A stretch of DNA of 53,875 bases from Symbiobacterium terraclitae. Its GTDB lineage: Bacteria > Bacillota > Sulfobacillia > Symbiobacteriales > Symbiobacteriaceae. The position numbers and the translations under genes were made by a program. The notes beneath the pieces were generated by a model. That model was not told where the DNA came from. It saw only the letters and a list, made by a program, of their open reading frames with translations, and did no database searches. Below, in pieces: positions 16,121-23,483 of the stretch. The DNA is taken from positions 1 to 53,875 of the forward strand of contig NZ_JAGGLG010000030.1 of the NCBI RefSeq assembly GCF_017874315.1, in the 5' to 3' direction. Each line of letters opens with the position of its first letter. The stretch's first letter is position 1.

Positions 16121-16825
16121 CTAGGTGCCGGACTGATCGCCGGTCTCGTCCCCCGACGAATCGCCGGCCTCGTCACCAGAACCGCCGCCTGACCCGTCCC
16201 CAGCCTGGCCGCCGGCCGCAGCGTCAAACGGACCTCCGGACGCTTCGCCAGCCTCATCGCCGCTTGCATCGCCACTCGCCTCGCCGGTCCCGTCGCCGGC
16301 CTCGCCGGCGCCCGCAGCGCCAAGCGGACCTTCCCCTGCTTCGCCTGAACCGTCACCGCTGCCGTCGCCTGGCTCGTCGCCGCTGCCGTCACCGCTGCCG
16401 TCGCCGCTGCCGTCTTCGGACTCGCCGCCGCTCTGATCGCCGGCCGCAGCGACACCGCCTTCCTCATCGCCGCTCCCGTCGCCGGAGCCGTCACCGCTCT
16501 GGTCTTCGGCCGCAAAGCCACCGTCGTCGCCGGTCGTATCACCGGTCTCGTCGCCGGTCTCATCACCTGTCTCATCACCCGTCTCGTCGGCAAGTTCGGT
16601 GGTCGAGCAGCCGGTCGTGGCCACCACGATCCAGCAGCAGGCCGCGCCGGTCTCCCGGATGGAGTGCGTGCAGCTGGTGGTGGCGACGATGACCCAGCAG
16701 CAGTCGCTGTCCTCGGGCGGTTCCCCGAAACCGGCGAGCCGGGCCATTCCCATCATATCCCGCGTCACATCGCCGAACAGGAAGTCGGCCCCGCTCCGGG
16801 GCCGCCGGGGCTGCTTTCTGGCCAA
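16121..16825 (-). CDS. Putative tandem-core RiPP precursor with long acidic tail
   Basis: A 234-residue product in three parts. Residues 1-41 form a leader-like segment with basic start (MARKQPRRPR), FLFGDVTRDMMGMARLAGF and PPEDSD. Residues 42-76 contain all six cysteines in two core-like repeats, CCWVIVATTSCTHS (42-55) and CCWIVVATTGCSTT (63-76), 21 residues apart. From about residue 80 to the end there is only Asp/Glu/Gly/Ser/Thr/Ala, with TGDE and SGDG units and no Cys. The TTG at 16825 was chosen for the GGGGTGG site six bases upstream; longer starts are open back to 16888. The next genes encode an APH kinase, a HopA1 protein and LanC. The precursor role is inferred; a cell-surface acidic protein is the alternative. 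Confidence 0.65.
   Translation of the reverse strand: MARKQPRRPRSGADFLFGDVTRDMMGMARLAGFGEPPEDSDCCWVIVATTSCTHSIRETGAACCWIVVATTGCSTTELADETGDETGDETGDETGDTTGDDGGFAAEDQSGDGSGDGSGDEEGGVAAAGDQSGGESEDGSGDGSGDGSGDEPGDGSGDGSGEAGEGPLGAAGAGEAGDGTGEASGDASGDEAGEASGGPFDAAAGGQAGDGSGGGSGDEAGDSSGDETGDQSGT
16130..16585. repeat. Low-complexity Asp-Gly/Ser-Gly coding repeats
   Basis: This is the 3' two thirds of the precursor gene. It is built from 9- to 18-bp degenerate units (GTCGCCGCTGCCGTCACC and variants on the plus strand; four TGDE codon sets near 16560-16590). Such DNA is prone to length changes by slippage, so tail length may differ between strains. Confidence 0.7.
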
Positions 16826-16890
16826 GGCTACCACCCCGTGTTCGAAGTTTGGGCGCGCCGGTGCCGGCGGCACTCGACCCGGACCCAACC

Positions 16891-16919
16891 TAGCCTATGA
16901 GGATGGCACCTGGCAGGTG
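16891..16919 (-). promoter_or_regulatory. Sigma-K-like promoter of the RiPP precursor
   Basis: On the minus strand CACC (16919-16916), a 16-bp spacer and CATAGGCTA (16899-16891) match the mother-cell sigma-K pattern (AC at -35, CATAnnnTA at -10). The -35 lies in the palindrome CACCTG-g-CAGGTG (16907-16919), and a second palindrome GTGGCA-N5-TGCCAC (16930-16946) lies upstream. The leader to the TTG start would be about 60 nt. The consensus is short, so chance occurrence is possible. Confidence 0.4.
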
Positions 16920-17017
16920 ACATAAATCTGTGGCAGGTATTGCCACCGCTCTGCTGCTCCGCCGCTCAGGACCGCTTTGAACCCGCCGGGCGCCGGCCCG
17001 CCCCCGCGAGGGCCGGA

Positions 17018-17281
17018 TCAGCGGCCCGACAGGCCGTCTGCGGGAACGAGGCGCCAGGTGCCAAACTCGTACACGTTGTGCTCTGCCGCCTCGGGGGTCT
17101 CCTGACGGCCTTCCCACCCCGGACCGGTCTCCCGTCCCTGACCGGCATCAGGCACACGGCCCGCCTCCGTCACGGGCGCTGCCGCCGCCGCCCGCCGCGG
17201 CGGGGCGGGCCGCACCACGATCACGTCCCCCTCGGTCACCCGGCGCTGTGCGAGCAGCGCCGCCCGGTCGGTCCTCATCAC
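17018..17281 (-). CDS. Hypothetical 87-residue protein
   Basis: A small hydrophilic protein (N-terminus MRTDRAALLAQRRVTEGDVI, then an Arg/Pro/Ala stretch, C-terminus HNVYEFGTWRLVPAD) without Cys, membrane helix or recognised domain. GGGAGGT lies eight bases before tandem GTG-ATG start codons (17281 and 17278). It is 190 bp upstream of the RiPP precursor on the same strand and could be part of the cluster, for example as a leader-binding or immunity factor. However, a separate promoter-like region lies between them. Confidence that it is expressed is modest. Confidence 0.45.
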   Translation of the reverse strand: MMRTDRAALLAQRRVTEGDVIVVRPAPPRRAAAAAPVTEAGRVPDAGQGRETGPGWEGRQETPEAAEHNVYEFGTWRLVPADGLSGR

Positions 17282-17418
17282 GCCGCCTCACCTCCCGCTC
17301 CAGTCTATGAGCCCGCGGCCGGGCCTTGCCGGGACGAGTGGGCGAGTGCGGCAGCGCAAGAGGCCGGAACCCGCCGAAAGCACGGGCGATCGGGCCGCCA
17401 CCGCCCGAGAAGTTTGAT

Positions 17419-17435
17419 TTTGACTTTCTTTGACC
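17419..17435 (-). promoter_or_regulatory. CtsR operator
   Basis: Read on the minus strand it is GGTCAAA-GAA-AGTCAAA, the exact heptamer direct repeat bound by the class III heat-shock repressor CtsR. Further TTTGA half units flank it at 17413 and 17436 on the plus strand. Confidence 0.85.
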
Positions 17436-17436
17436 T

Positions 17437-17465
17437 TTGAGTTCCGGAGTGGGCGGGTCCATACT
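17437..17465 (+). promoter_or_regulatory. Promoter of hsp20
   Basis: TTGAGT (17437-17442), a 17-bp spacer and CATACT (17460-17465). The -35 lies at the edge of the CtsR repeats, so bound CtsR would exclude RNA polymerase. Confidence 0.5.
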
Positions 17466-17522
17466 CAAGGTAGGAACCGGTCTCCGGCTTCCGCAGACTA
17501 CACCGCAGGGAGGGGAAAGGCC

Positions 17523-17924
17523 ATGATGTCCTACCCGGTTCGTCCGTGGAACCCGTTTGACCTGATCGAGCGGATGATGGCTCAGTGGGACCAGTACTTC
17601 TTCGGCAGCCCCTGGCCTGCACTGCCTTCGCTTCCGCAGCTGAAGGTGCAGCAGGACGACCAGGAGGTCTCCATCCGGGTCGAGGTGCCCGGGGTGAGCC
17701 CGGAGGACCTGAGCGTCACCGTGGACGGCAACCTCCTCACCATCCGGGCCGTTCACCGCGGCCAGGGCGAGGATGACGTCGCCACCTACGAGCGCGCCTT
17801 CACGCTCCCGTCCAGCGTCGACCCGGAGAAGGTCACGGCCCACTACCGCCATGGCGTCCTGGAGGTCCGGCTGCCCCGCGCCGAGGGGCGCCGCAGCCGC
17901 CAGATCCCCATCGACCTGGGATAG
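17523..17924 (+). CDS. Hsp20 / alpha-crystallin small heat-shock protein
   Basis: A 133-residue ATP-independent chaperone that holds unfolding proteins in large oligomers. The alpha-crystallin domain spans about residues 40-125 (VSIRVEVPGVSPEDLSVTV, then LLTIRAVH, YERAFTLPSSVDPEKVTAHYRHGVLEV in parts); the N-terminus WNPFDLIERMM is typical. The C-terminal RSRQIPIDLG carries the IPI form of the I-x-I assembly motif. GGAGGGGAAAGG precedes the ATG at 17523. A consensus CtsR operator about 90 bp upstream indicates heat-shock control, and a terminator follows directly, so it is monocistronic. Confidence 0.95.
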   Translation: MMSYPVRPWNPFDLIERMMAQWDQYFFGSPWPALPSLPQLKVQQDDQEVSIRVEVPGVSPEDLSVTVDGNLLTIRAVHRGQGEDDVATYERAFTLPSSVDPEKVTAHYRHGVLEVRLPRAEGRRSRQIPIDLG

Positions 17925-17944
17925 CGAGCCACCATCAGGCATGC

Positions 17945-17980
17945 GGGCCCGTCTCCCCATCGGGACGGGCCCTTCTCCTT
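17945..17980 (+). terminator. Terminator after hsp20
   Basis: GGGCCCGTC (17945-17953) pairs with GACGGGCCC (17964-17972), followed by TTCTCCTT. Confidence 0.75.
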
Positions 17981-18137
17981 GCAGGAACCTCCCCGAGGAA
18001 CCAGAATAGAAGCACCGGTCCGGTCCTGGGGCCGGCCGGAGGTCATCCCGGGCCTCGGCCACAGCTGCCCCGAGGCGTTCGGCCAGCAGCTGCGGGACGC
18101 CCTGGCCTTGTGCTCGGACAGGACGGGGGGTGTGTCG

Positions 18138-18530
18138 GTGGAGTCCATCATCGTGTTCTACGACGGCTGGTGCCCCCTGTGCACCCGTGCCAGCCGGCGC
18201 CTCGCCCGGCTGGACTGGCTGGGGCGGCTCCGGTTCGTCTCCATCCGGGAGCCCGGCGCCGCCGAGGAGGCAGGCGTACCGCCGGAACGCCTCGCTGCCC
18301 GCCTGCACGTGCGGTCCGCGCGCACCGGCCGGTGGGCGGAGGGGATCTGGGCCGTTGCGGCGATCGCAGCGCGGCTGCCGCTCTTCTGGCCGCTCTGGCC
18401 GCTGCTGGTCGCGGCCGGGGTCAGCGGCCTGGGGCAGCCCGTCTACGACTTCATCGCCCGCAGGCGGGCCATCGTGCCCGCGGGGCAGTGCGACGAGCAC
18501 GGGTGCCGGCTGCCGGGGCAGGGTTCCTGA
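18138..18530 (+). CDS. DCC-family thiol-disulfide oxidoreductase-like protein (DUF393)
   Basis: A 130-residue protein beginning IIVFYDGWCPLCTRASRRLARLD, which holds the DGxCxLC motif of the DCC/DUF393 family, predicted to have a thioredoxin-like fold with a CxxC pair. A hydrophobic stretch (LFWPLWPLLVAAGVSGLG) in the second half may contact the membrane, and CDEHGC near the end could be a second redox or metal site. The GTG at 18138 is preceded by GGACGGGGGG with an eight-base spacer; GTG 18132 is also possible. The family's substrates are not known. Confidence 0.82.
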   Translation: MESIIVFYDGWCPLCTRASRRLARLDWLGRLRFVSIREPGAAEEAGVPPERLAARLHVRSARTGRWAEGIWAVAAIAARLPLFWPLWPLLVAAGVSGLGQPVYDFIARRRAIVPAGQCDEHGCRLPGQGS

Positions 18531-18546
18531 GCAGGCTTTCCCGTGT

Positions 18547-19896
18547 CTATCCCCTCCTTCGGTCCCCCTCCTGTCGGATGACGCGGTCGTACACGTCCAC
18601 CAGCCGGTCCACCTCTTCCTCCGTGATCACCAGCGGCGGGGTGATCATCAGCGTGTCCCGGTACGGGGCGATGCCGGTGATCACGCCCTCCCGGAGGGCG
18701 CCGGCCTCCACGGCGAAGCGGAATGGCTGGTCGCCGGCGGGGAACCGCTCGCGGGTCTCCCGGTCGCGCACCAGCTCTGCGGCCACCATCAGCCCGCGGC
18801 CCCGCACCTCGGCGATGTAGGGGTTATCCCGGGCGACGAGACCCGCCCGGAGCCGCTCGCCCATGCGGGCCGCCCGCTCGGCCAGCCGCTCCTGCTCGAT
18901 GATCTCGATGTTCTTCATGGCCACGGCGCAGGAGACGGGGTGGCCGGCGTAGGTGAAGCCGTGCTCAAAGGGCAGGTCGGCCTCGGCGATGGCCTCGATC
19001 ACGTGGTCGCCCACGAGGACGGCGCCCAGCGGCAGGTAGCCGCTGGTCAGCCCCTTGGCCGTGCAGAGCAGGTCCGGCACGACGCCGAACTGCTCGCAGG
19101 CCCAGAGGGTGCCGGTGCGGCCGAAGCCGGTCATCACCTCGTCGAGAATCAGCAGCACGCCGTACCGGTCGCAGATCTGCCGCACGTGCCTGAGGTAGTC
19201 GTCGGGCGGGATGATGATGCCGCCCACCCCCAGGATGGGCTCGGCCAGGAAGGCCGCGACGGTCTCCGGACCCTCGGCGAGGATGCGCTCCTCCAGCAGG
19301 GCGGCGTACCTGGCGCCGGCCCCGGGGTCGTCGGCCCGGTAGGGCCCCTCGAAGGTGTCCGGCGAGGGGATGTGCACAAAGCCGGGGACCAGCGGGTCGT
19401 AGTAGGCCCGGTGCGCCGCGAACGCCGTGGCCGAGAGCGCCCCCAGGCTGTTGCCGTGGTAGCCCAGGTCCAGGCAGATGATCTTGTGGCCCTCGGCCCG
19501 CCCCCTGGCCCGCTGATAGAGCCGGGCGATCTTGACCGCCGTCTCCACCGACTCGGCGCCGCCCAGCGTGAAGAACACCTTTCCCAGGCCGGCCGGGGCA
19601 AGGGAGGCCAGCTTGGCCGCGAGCCGCACCGCCGGCTCGTTGGCGTACTGGAAGTAGGTGTGGTAGTACATCAGCCGCCCCATCTGGGCCGCCGCCACCG
19701 CGCCCAGCTCCTTGCGCCCGTAGCCGATGTTCACCAGCACCATGCCTGCCTGCGCGTCCAGGTACGCCCGGCCCTCGGTGTCGTAGATGGTCGAGCCCTC
19801 CGCGCGGGTGATGATGGTTGTCCCCTTCCGGGCGAGATCCCGGAAGCGGACCTCGTTGTGGATGAGGTGCCGCAGATCCATCTCGTGCAGGTTCAA
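18547..19896 (-). CDS. Class III PLP-dependent aminotransferase
   Basis: A 449-residue fold-type I aminotransferase. Features in order: DAQAGMVLVNIGYG, the LGGAESVETAVKIAR phosphate loop, LDLGYHGNSLGALS, LILDEVMTGFGRTG with the cofactor-ring Asp, and LLCTAKGLTSGYLPLGA with the Schiff-base Lys. The group includes omega-amino acid:pyruvate aminotransferases, 4-aminobutyrate and BioA-type enzymes; the exact amino donor cannot be read from sequence alone. The TTG at 19896 has GAGGAGGAG five bases upstream. Its leader of about 140 nt carries a very stable hairpin, suggesting attenuation. Confidence 0.88.
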   Translation of the reverse strand: MNLHEMDLRHLIHNEVRFRDLARKGTTIITRAEGSTIYDTEGRAYLDAQAGMVLVNIGYGRKELGAVAAAQMGRLMYYHTYFQYANEPAVRLAAKLASLAPAGLGKVFFTLGGAESVETAVKIARLYQRARGRAEGHKIICLDLGYHGNSLGALSATAFAAHRAYYDPLVPGFVHIPSPDTFEGPYRADDPGAGARYAALLEERILAEGPETVAAFLAEPILGVGGIIIPPDDYLRHVRQICDRYGVLLILDEVMTGFGRTGTLWACEQFGVVPDLLCTAKGLTSGYLPLGAVLVGDHVIEAIAEADLPFEHGFTYAGHPVSCAVAMKNIEIIEQERLAERAARMGERLRAGLVARDNPYIAEVRGRGLMVAAELVRDRETRERFPAGDQPFRFAVEAGALREGVITGIAPYRDTLMITPPLVITEEEVDRLVDVYDRVIRQEGDRRRG

Positions 19897-19936
19897 GCGA
19901 TCTCCTCCTCAGTCGCGGCCCGGGCTTCACCCAAAG

Positions 19937-20048
19937 GGGGACCGGGGCCCAAGCCCCGGTCCCCTGACTGCGTGCACGCCGGTGAGCGCAGTTTTGGTGA
20001 CGCGGGTGGCTGCTACCGCGGGGACGTTCCGTGTCGGGAACCATTATA
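19937..20048 (-). promoter_or_regulatory. Aminotransferase -10 box and leader hairpin
   Basis: On the minus strand a perfect TATAAT (20048-20043) stands upstream; no good -35 is seen. The leader contains GGGGACCGGGGC / GCCCCGGTCCCC (19937-19964), a 12-bp perfect stem with loop TTGG followed by CTTTGG, terminator-like and some 40 nt before the start codon. The rest of the roughly 390-bp gap up to the lytS-like gene at 20284 shows no further gene. Confidence 0.45.
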
Positions 20049-20283
20049 CCCCGGCCTGTCCCGGCCCGCCAGTCGCCGTGGCCCCCGGGAGCGGCGCCCG
20101 CGCCCTGCAAGCGCTCTCGAGCCCATCTCCGGCGATGACGTTCGCAGGGATCTCGCACCGGCGGGCGATCTGGGGTAGGATGAAGACGTGCACATGGTCC
20201 AGCGAGACCGTGGCGCAGGATTTCTCGCAGACCCGGGCGGACGGAGATGAAGGTCCGGCCCCGATTGGTGACGGGGGGCGCCC

Positions 20284-22074
20284 ATGCCCATGAACCTCTT
20301 GATCCTGCTCGTAGAACGCGTCGGCGTGCTCATCGCACTGGCCTTCCTGTTCACCCGCAGCGCCGCCTTCCGCCGGATGGTGGAGGGGCGCATGCAGCCA
20401 GCCGAGCGGCTGTGGCTGGGGCTTGCCTTCGGTCTCTCCGGCGTGCTCGGCACCTACACCGGCGTGGTGATCGGCCCTGAGGGTGCCGCCCCCGCGACGC
20501 TGGTGGGCACGCCGCTCCTGCCGGAGGAGGCGATCGCCAACTCCCGCGCGGTCTCGGTGATCCTGGCCGGCTTCCTCGGCGGACCCGTGACGGGGCTCAT
20601 CGCCGGCGCCCTGGCCGGCGGCCACCGCCTGCTGCTGGGAGGCTTCACCGGCCTCGCCTGCGGCCTCGCCACCGCCTCTCAGGGGCTGGTGGCGGGCTTC
20701 CTGCGGCGCATGCCGGGCCGGATGCACAGCACCCTCTCGCCCGGGAGCGCGCTGCTCGCTGCGGCTGTGCTGGAGATCATGCAGATGGTGATCATCCTGC
20801 TGGTGGCCAAGCCCTACCCGGCGGCCCTCGCCCTCGTCCGGATGATCGCCCTGCCCATGATCGTGGCCAACAGCCTCGGCGTGGCCTTCTTCGTGGTAGC
20901 AGCCCGCGTGATCCTGGACGCGGAGGCGGCCAGGGAGGCGGATGCGGCCCGCAAGGCCCTGGCCATCGCCACGCAGACCCTGCCCATCCTCGAGCAGGGC
21001 CTCTCGCCTGACAGTGCGCTGGAGGCGGCCCGCCTGATCCGGTCGGTGACGGGGATGGCGGCGGTCGCCCTGACGGATACGGAGCGGATCCTGGCCCACG
21101 TGGGCATCGGCGACGACCACCACCGGCCCGGGGCGCGGCTCTTCACGGCGGTCACCCGGAGGGCGATCGCGGAGGACCGCACCCAGGTGGCCGCGGATGC
21201 GGCGGCCATCGAATGCGACCACCCGCACTGCCCGCTGCAGGCCGCCGTGGTCGTGCCGCTGCACGAGGGCGGCCAGGTGGTCGGCGCCCTGAAGCTCTAC
21301 TTCAACCCGGAGCGCTCCCGGGCGCCGCTGGAGCTGGCCGAGGGCCTCGGCTACCACTTCTCCACGCAGCTGACCCTGGCGCGGGCGCAGCGGCAGGCGG
21401 CCCTGCTGGACAAGGCGGAGATCCGGGCGCTGCAGGCGCAGATCCAACCGCACTTCCTCTTCAACGCCCTCAATACAGTGATGGCCCTCATCCGGCTCGA
21501 CGCCGGGAAGGCCCGGGAGGTCCTCGGTCACCTGGCCGACTTCCTGCGGCGCAACCTGCAGTCGACGCAGGAGGAGACCGTGCCCCTGGCCCGTGAGATC
21601 GAGCACGTGCGCAACTACCTCGCCGTGGAGGAGGCGCGGTTCGGCGACCGGCTTACGGTGACCTACGCCCTGGACCCGGCTGCGCAGGCGGTGCCGCTTC
21701 CTCCGCTCACCCTGCAGCCCATCGTGGAGAACGCCCTCGTCCACGGGCTGAAAGGCGTGAAGAGGCCGTGGCAGATCGCGATCCGGGCGCAGGTCAACGG
21801 CGGGCAGGCGGAGATCAGCGTGAGCGACAACGGCCGGGGCATCGACCCCGACCGGCTGGCGACGCTCCTCGACCGCCCCGCCGCCTCCCGCGGCATTCAG
21901 AGCGGCCTGGCCCTGCGCACGCCCTACATCCTGATGGCCCCCGAGGGCTTCCGGCTGCCGGTCTCCGTTGCCTATCCGCTGGGCCTCGCCATCACCGCGG
22001 CCATCGTGATCCTCTTCGCCCTCAAGGTGCGCCCGAACTTCGGCATACTGCTTCCCCAGGGAAGCGACGATTAG
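20284..22074 (+). pseudogene. LytS-type sensor histidine kinase with replaced 3' end
   Basis: Residues 1-190 are a 5TM-5TMR_LYT membrane sensor, about 220-370 a GAF-like domain, 388 on a LytS-type His_kinase domain (QPHFLFNALN, H390) with N-box VENALVH (N483) and D-box DNGRGI (D515). After GIQSGLAL (residue 544, near 21915), where the G2 box should continue to the last strands of the ATPase domain, it switches to about 52 residues (TPYILMAPEGFRLPV, a hydrophobic helix, KVRPNF) resembling the C-terminus of a multi-pass transporter. No LytR-type regulator follows. Probably an in-frame deletion fused lytS to the tail of a former downstream gene; ATP binding is likely lost. It is called a pseudogene on that basis, although the frame is open. 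Confidence 0.7.
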
Positions 22075-22081
22075 ATGACGC

Positions 22082-22120
22082 AAGCGACCACCCGGCCCGG
22101 CGGGCCCGGTGGTCGCTTTT
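22082..22120 (+). terminator. Terminator after the lytS-like gene
   Basis: AAGCGACCACC (22082-22092) pairs with GGTGGTCGCTT (22108-22118), then TTTT. Confidence 0.8.
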
Positions 22121-22209
22121 GCGCGTTCCCGACGGGGAACGACCCCCGTGACGGCGGCGTCGCGCCGGGGCAACCGGCAGGGGCCGGACGCAACCCGCAC
22201 GAGGGAGTC

Positions 22210-22239
22210 TTGTGCCGGCCCGGCGGTTGTCCGTACACT
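22210..22239 (+). promoter_or_regulatory. Promoter of the threonine synthase gene
   Basis: TTGTGC (22210-22215), 18 bp and TACACT (22234-22239), 21 bp before the ATG. The leader would be only about 15 nt and holds just the ribosome site, so no riboswitch is expected. Confidence 0.5.
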
Positions 22240-22260
22240 GGCGGCAGGAGGTGGACACGC

Positions 22261-23382
22261 ATGCTTACCTGCAGTTGCTGCAACCAGGCCTACCCCGAGA
22301 CCGAACCCCGCTGGCGCTGCCGGTGCGGCGCCTACCTGCTGCTGCAGTCGGACCGGATGTTCACCCGCGATGCGCTCTCCGGCCGCCCCCTCACCCTCTG
22401 GCGGTACCGGGAAGCGCTGGGCATCGAACGGGACGACAGCATCGTCTCACTGGGCGAGGGCTTCACCCCGCTCGTCGCGGACGCGCTCTTCGGCCAGCCC
22501 GTCCTCCTCAAGCTGGACCAGCTCAACCCCACCGGATCGTTCAAGGACCGCGGCTCCACCGTGATGATCAGCAAGCTGAAGGAGTGGGGCGTGCCGGAGA
22601 TCGTGGAGGACTCTTCGGGCAACGCCGGCGCCTCGGTGGCGGCCTACGCTCGCCGGGCCGGCATCGCGGCCCGCATCTTCGTGCCTGCGTCCACCTCCGC
22701 TGGCAAGACAGCGCAGATCCGCATGCACGGGGCGGATCTCGTCCGGGTCGACGGCTCCCGGGAGGAGACGACCCGGGCGGCCCTGGCCGCGGCCAGCCAG
22801 ACCTTCTACGCCAGCCACAACTGGAGCCCGTACTTCGTCGCCGGCCTGAAGACCCTGGCCTATGAGATCTGCGAGCAGCAGGACTGGCAGGCGCCCGACT
22901 GGGTGGTCGCACCCGTCGGGGGCGGCAGCCTTGTGCTGGGGCTCTACCTGGGCTTCGCCGACCTCGTGCGGGCAGGGATCATCGCCCGGATGCCCCGGAT
23001 CGCCGCGGTGCAGGCGGCGGTCTGCGCACCGGTCTACGAGGCCTGGCGGCAGCGGCTGCACGAGGTCCCTGAGGTGGACAAGCGGGAGACCGCCGCCGAG
23101 GGCATCGCCATCGCCCGTCCGGTGAAGGGCGAGAGCATCCTCAAGGCCCTCTGCGAAAGCGGCGGCGTCGCCCTGACCGTCTCCGAGGAGGAGATCTGGG
23201 CGACGGCCCACCTGCTCGCCGAGAAGGGGATCTACGTCGAGCCCACCTCCGCCGCAGCCCCCGCCGCCGTCAGACAGCTGGTGGAGCAGGGGCTGGTCGG
23301 CACCGGATCCCGCGTGGTGGTGGAGCTGACCGGGATGGGTCTCAAGGCCACGGACAAGTTCCTGGCACACCTCGGCGGGTAG
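22261..23382 (+). CDS. thrC: Threonine synthase (PLP-dependent)
   Basis: Converts O-phosphohomoserine to threonine. The 373-residue protein starts with a rubredoxin-like Cys cluster (CSCC at 4-7, CRC at 20-22), usual for short class threonine synthases. It then shows LGEGFTPL, the Schiff-base K95 in PTGSFKDRGS, EDSSGNAGASVAAYA and the phosphate-binding VGGGSLVLG. AGGAGGTGG precedes the ATG at 22261. It is not near hom or thrB, so it may act as a stand-alone enzyme or a threonine-synthase-like paralogue with another substrate. Confidence 0.85.
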   Translation: MLTCSCCNQAYPETEPRWRCRCGAYLLLQSDRMFTRDALSGRPLTLWRYREALGIERDDSIVSLGEGFTPLVADALFGQPVLLKLDQLNPTGSFKDRGSTVMISKLKEWGVPEIVEDSSGNAGASVAAYARRAGIAARIFVPASTSAGKTAQIRMHGADLVRVDGSREETTRAALAAASQTFYASHNWSPYFVAGLKTLAYEICEQQDWQAPDWVVAPVGGGSLVLGLYLGFADLVRAGIIARMPRIAAVQAAVCAPVYEAWRQRLHEVPEVDKRETAAEGIAIARPVKGESILKALCESGGVALTVSEEEIWATAHLLAEKGIYVEPTSAAAPAAVRQLVEQGLVGTGSRVVVELTGMGLKATDKFLAHLGG

Positions 23383-23483
23383 CGGAGGCAGGACATCCTG
23401 AACCGGTGCGCAGGGCTGCCAACAGCCTCCGGCGAAAATAGTCTCGTCTTCGATGAAGAACACGAGTGAGAAGGGGAATGCCG

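Noticed and set aside
16130..16585. CRISPR-like repetition
   Set aside because: The repeats are short, degenerate, in frame with a coding sequence and without unique spacers of fixed length.
16102..16692. Plus-strand frames rich in Arg/His/Ser opposite the RiPP precursor
   Set aside because: These are complements of the Asp-Gly-Ser codon repeats; no ribosome site or conserved feature.
20008..20040. T-box-like GGGTGG...TACCGCGG on the plus strand
   Set aside because: The conserved T-box core is interrupted by CTGC, no stem I or terminator helix fits, and the next plus-strand gene is 240 bp away and is not an aminoacyl-tRNA synthetase or amino-acid gene.
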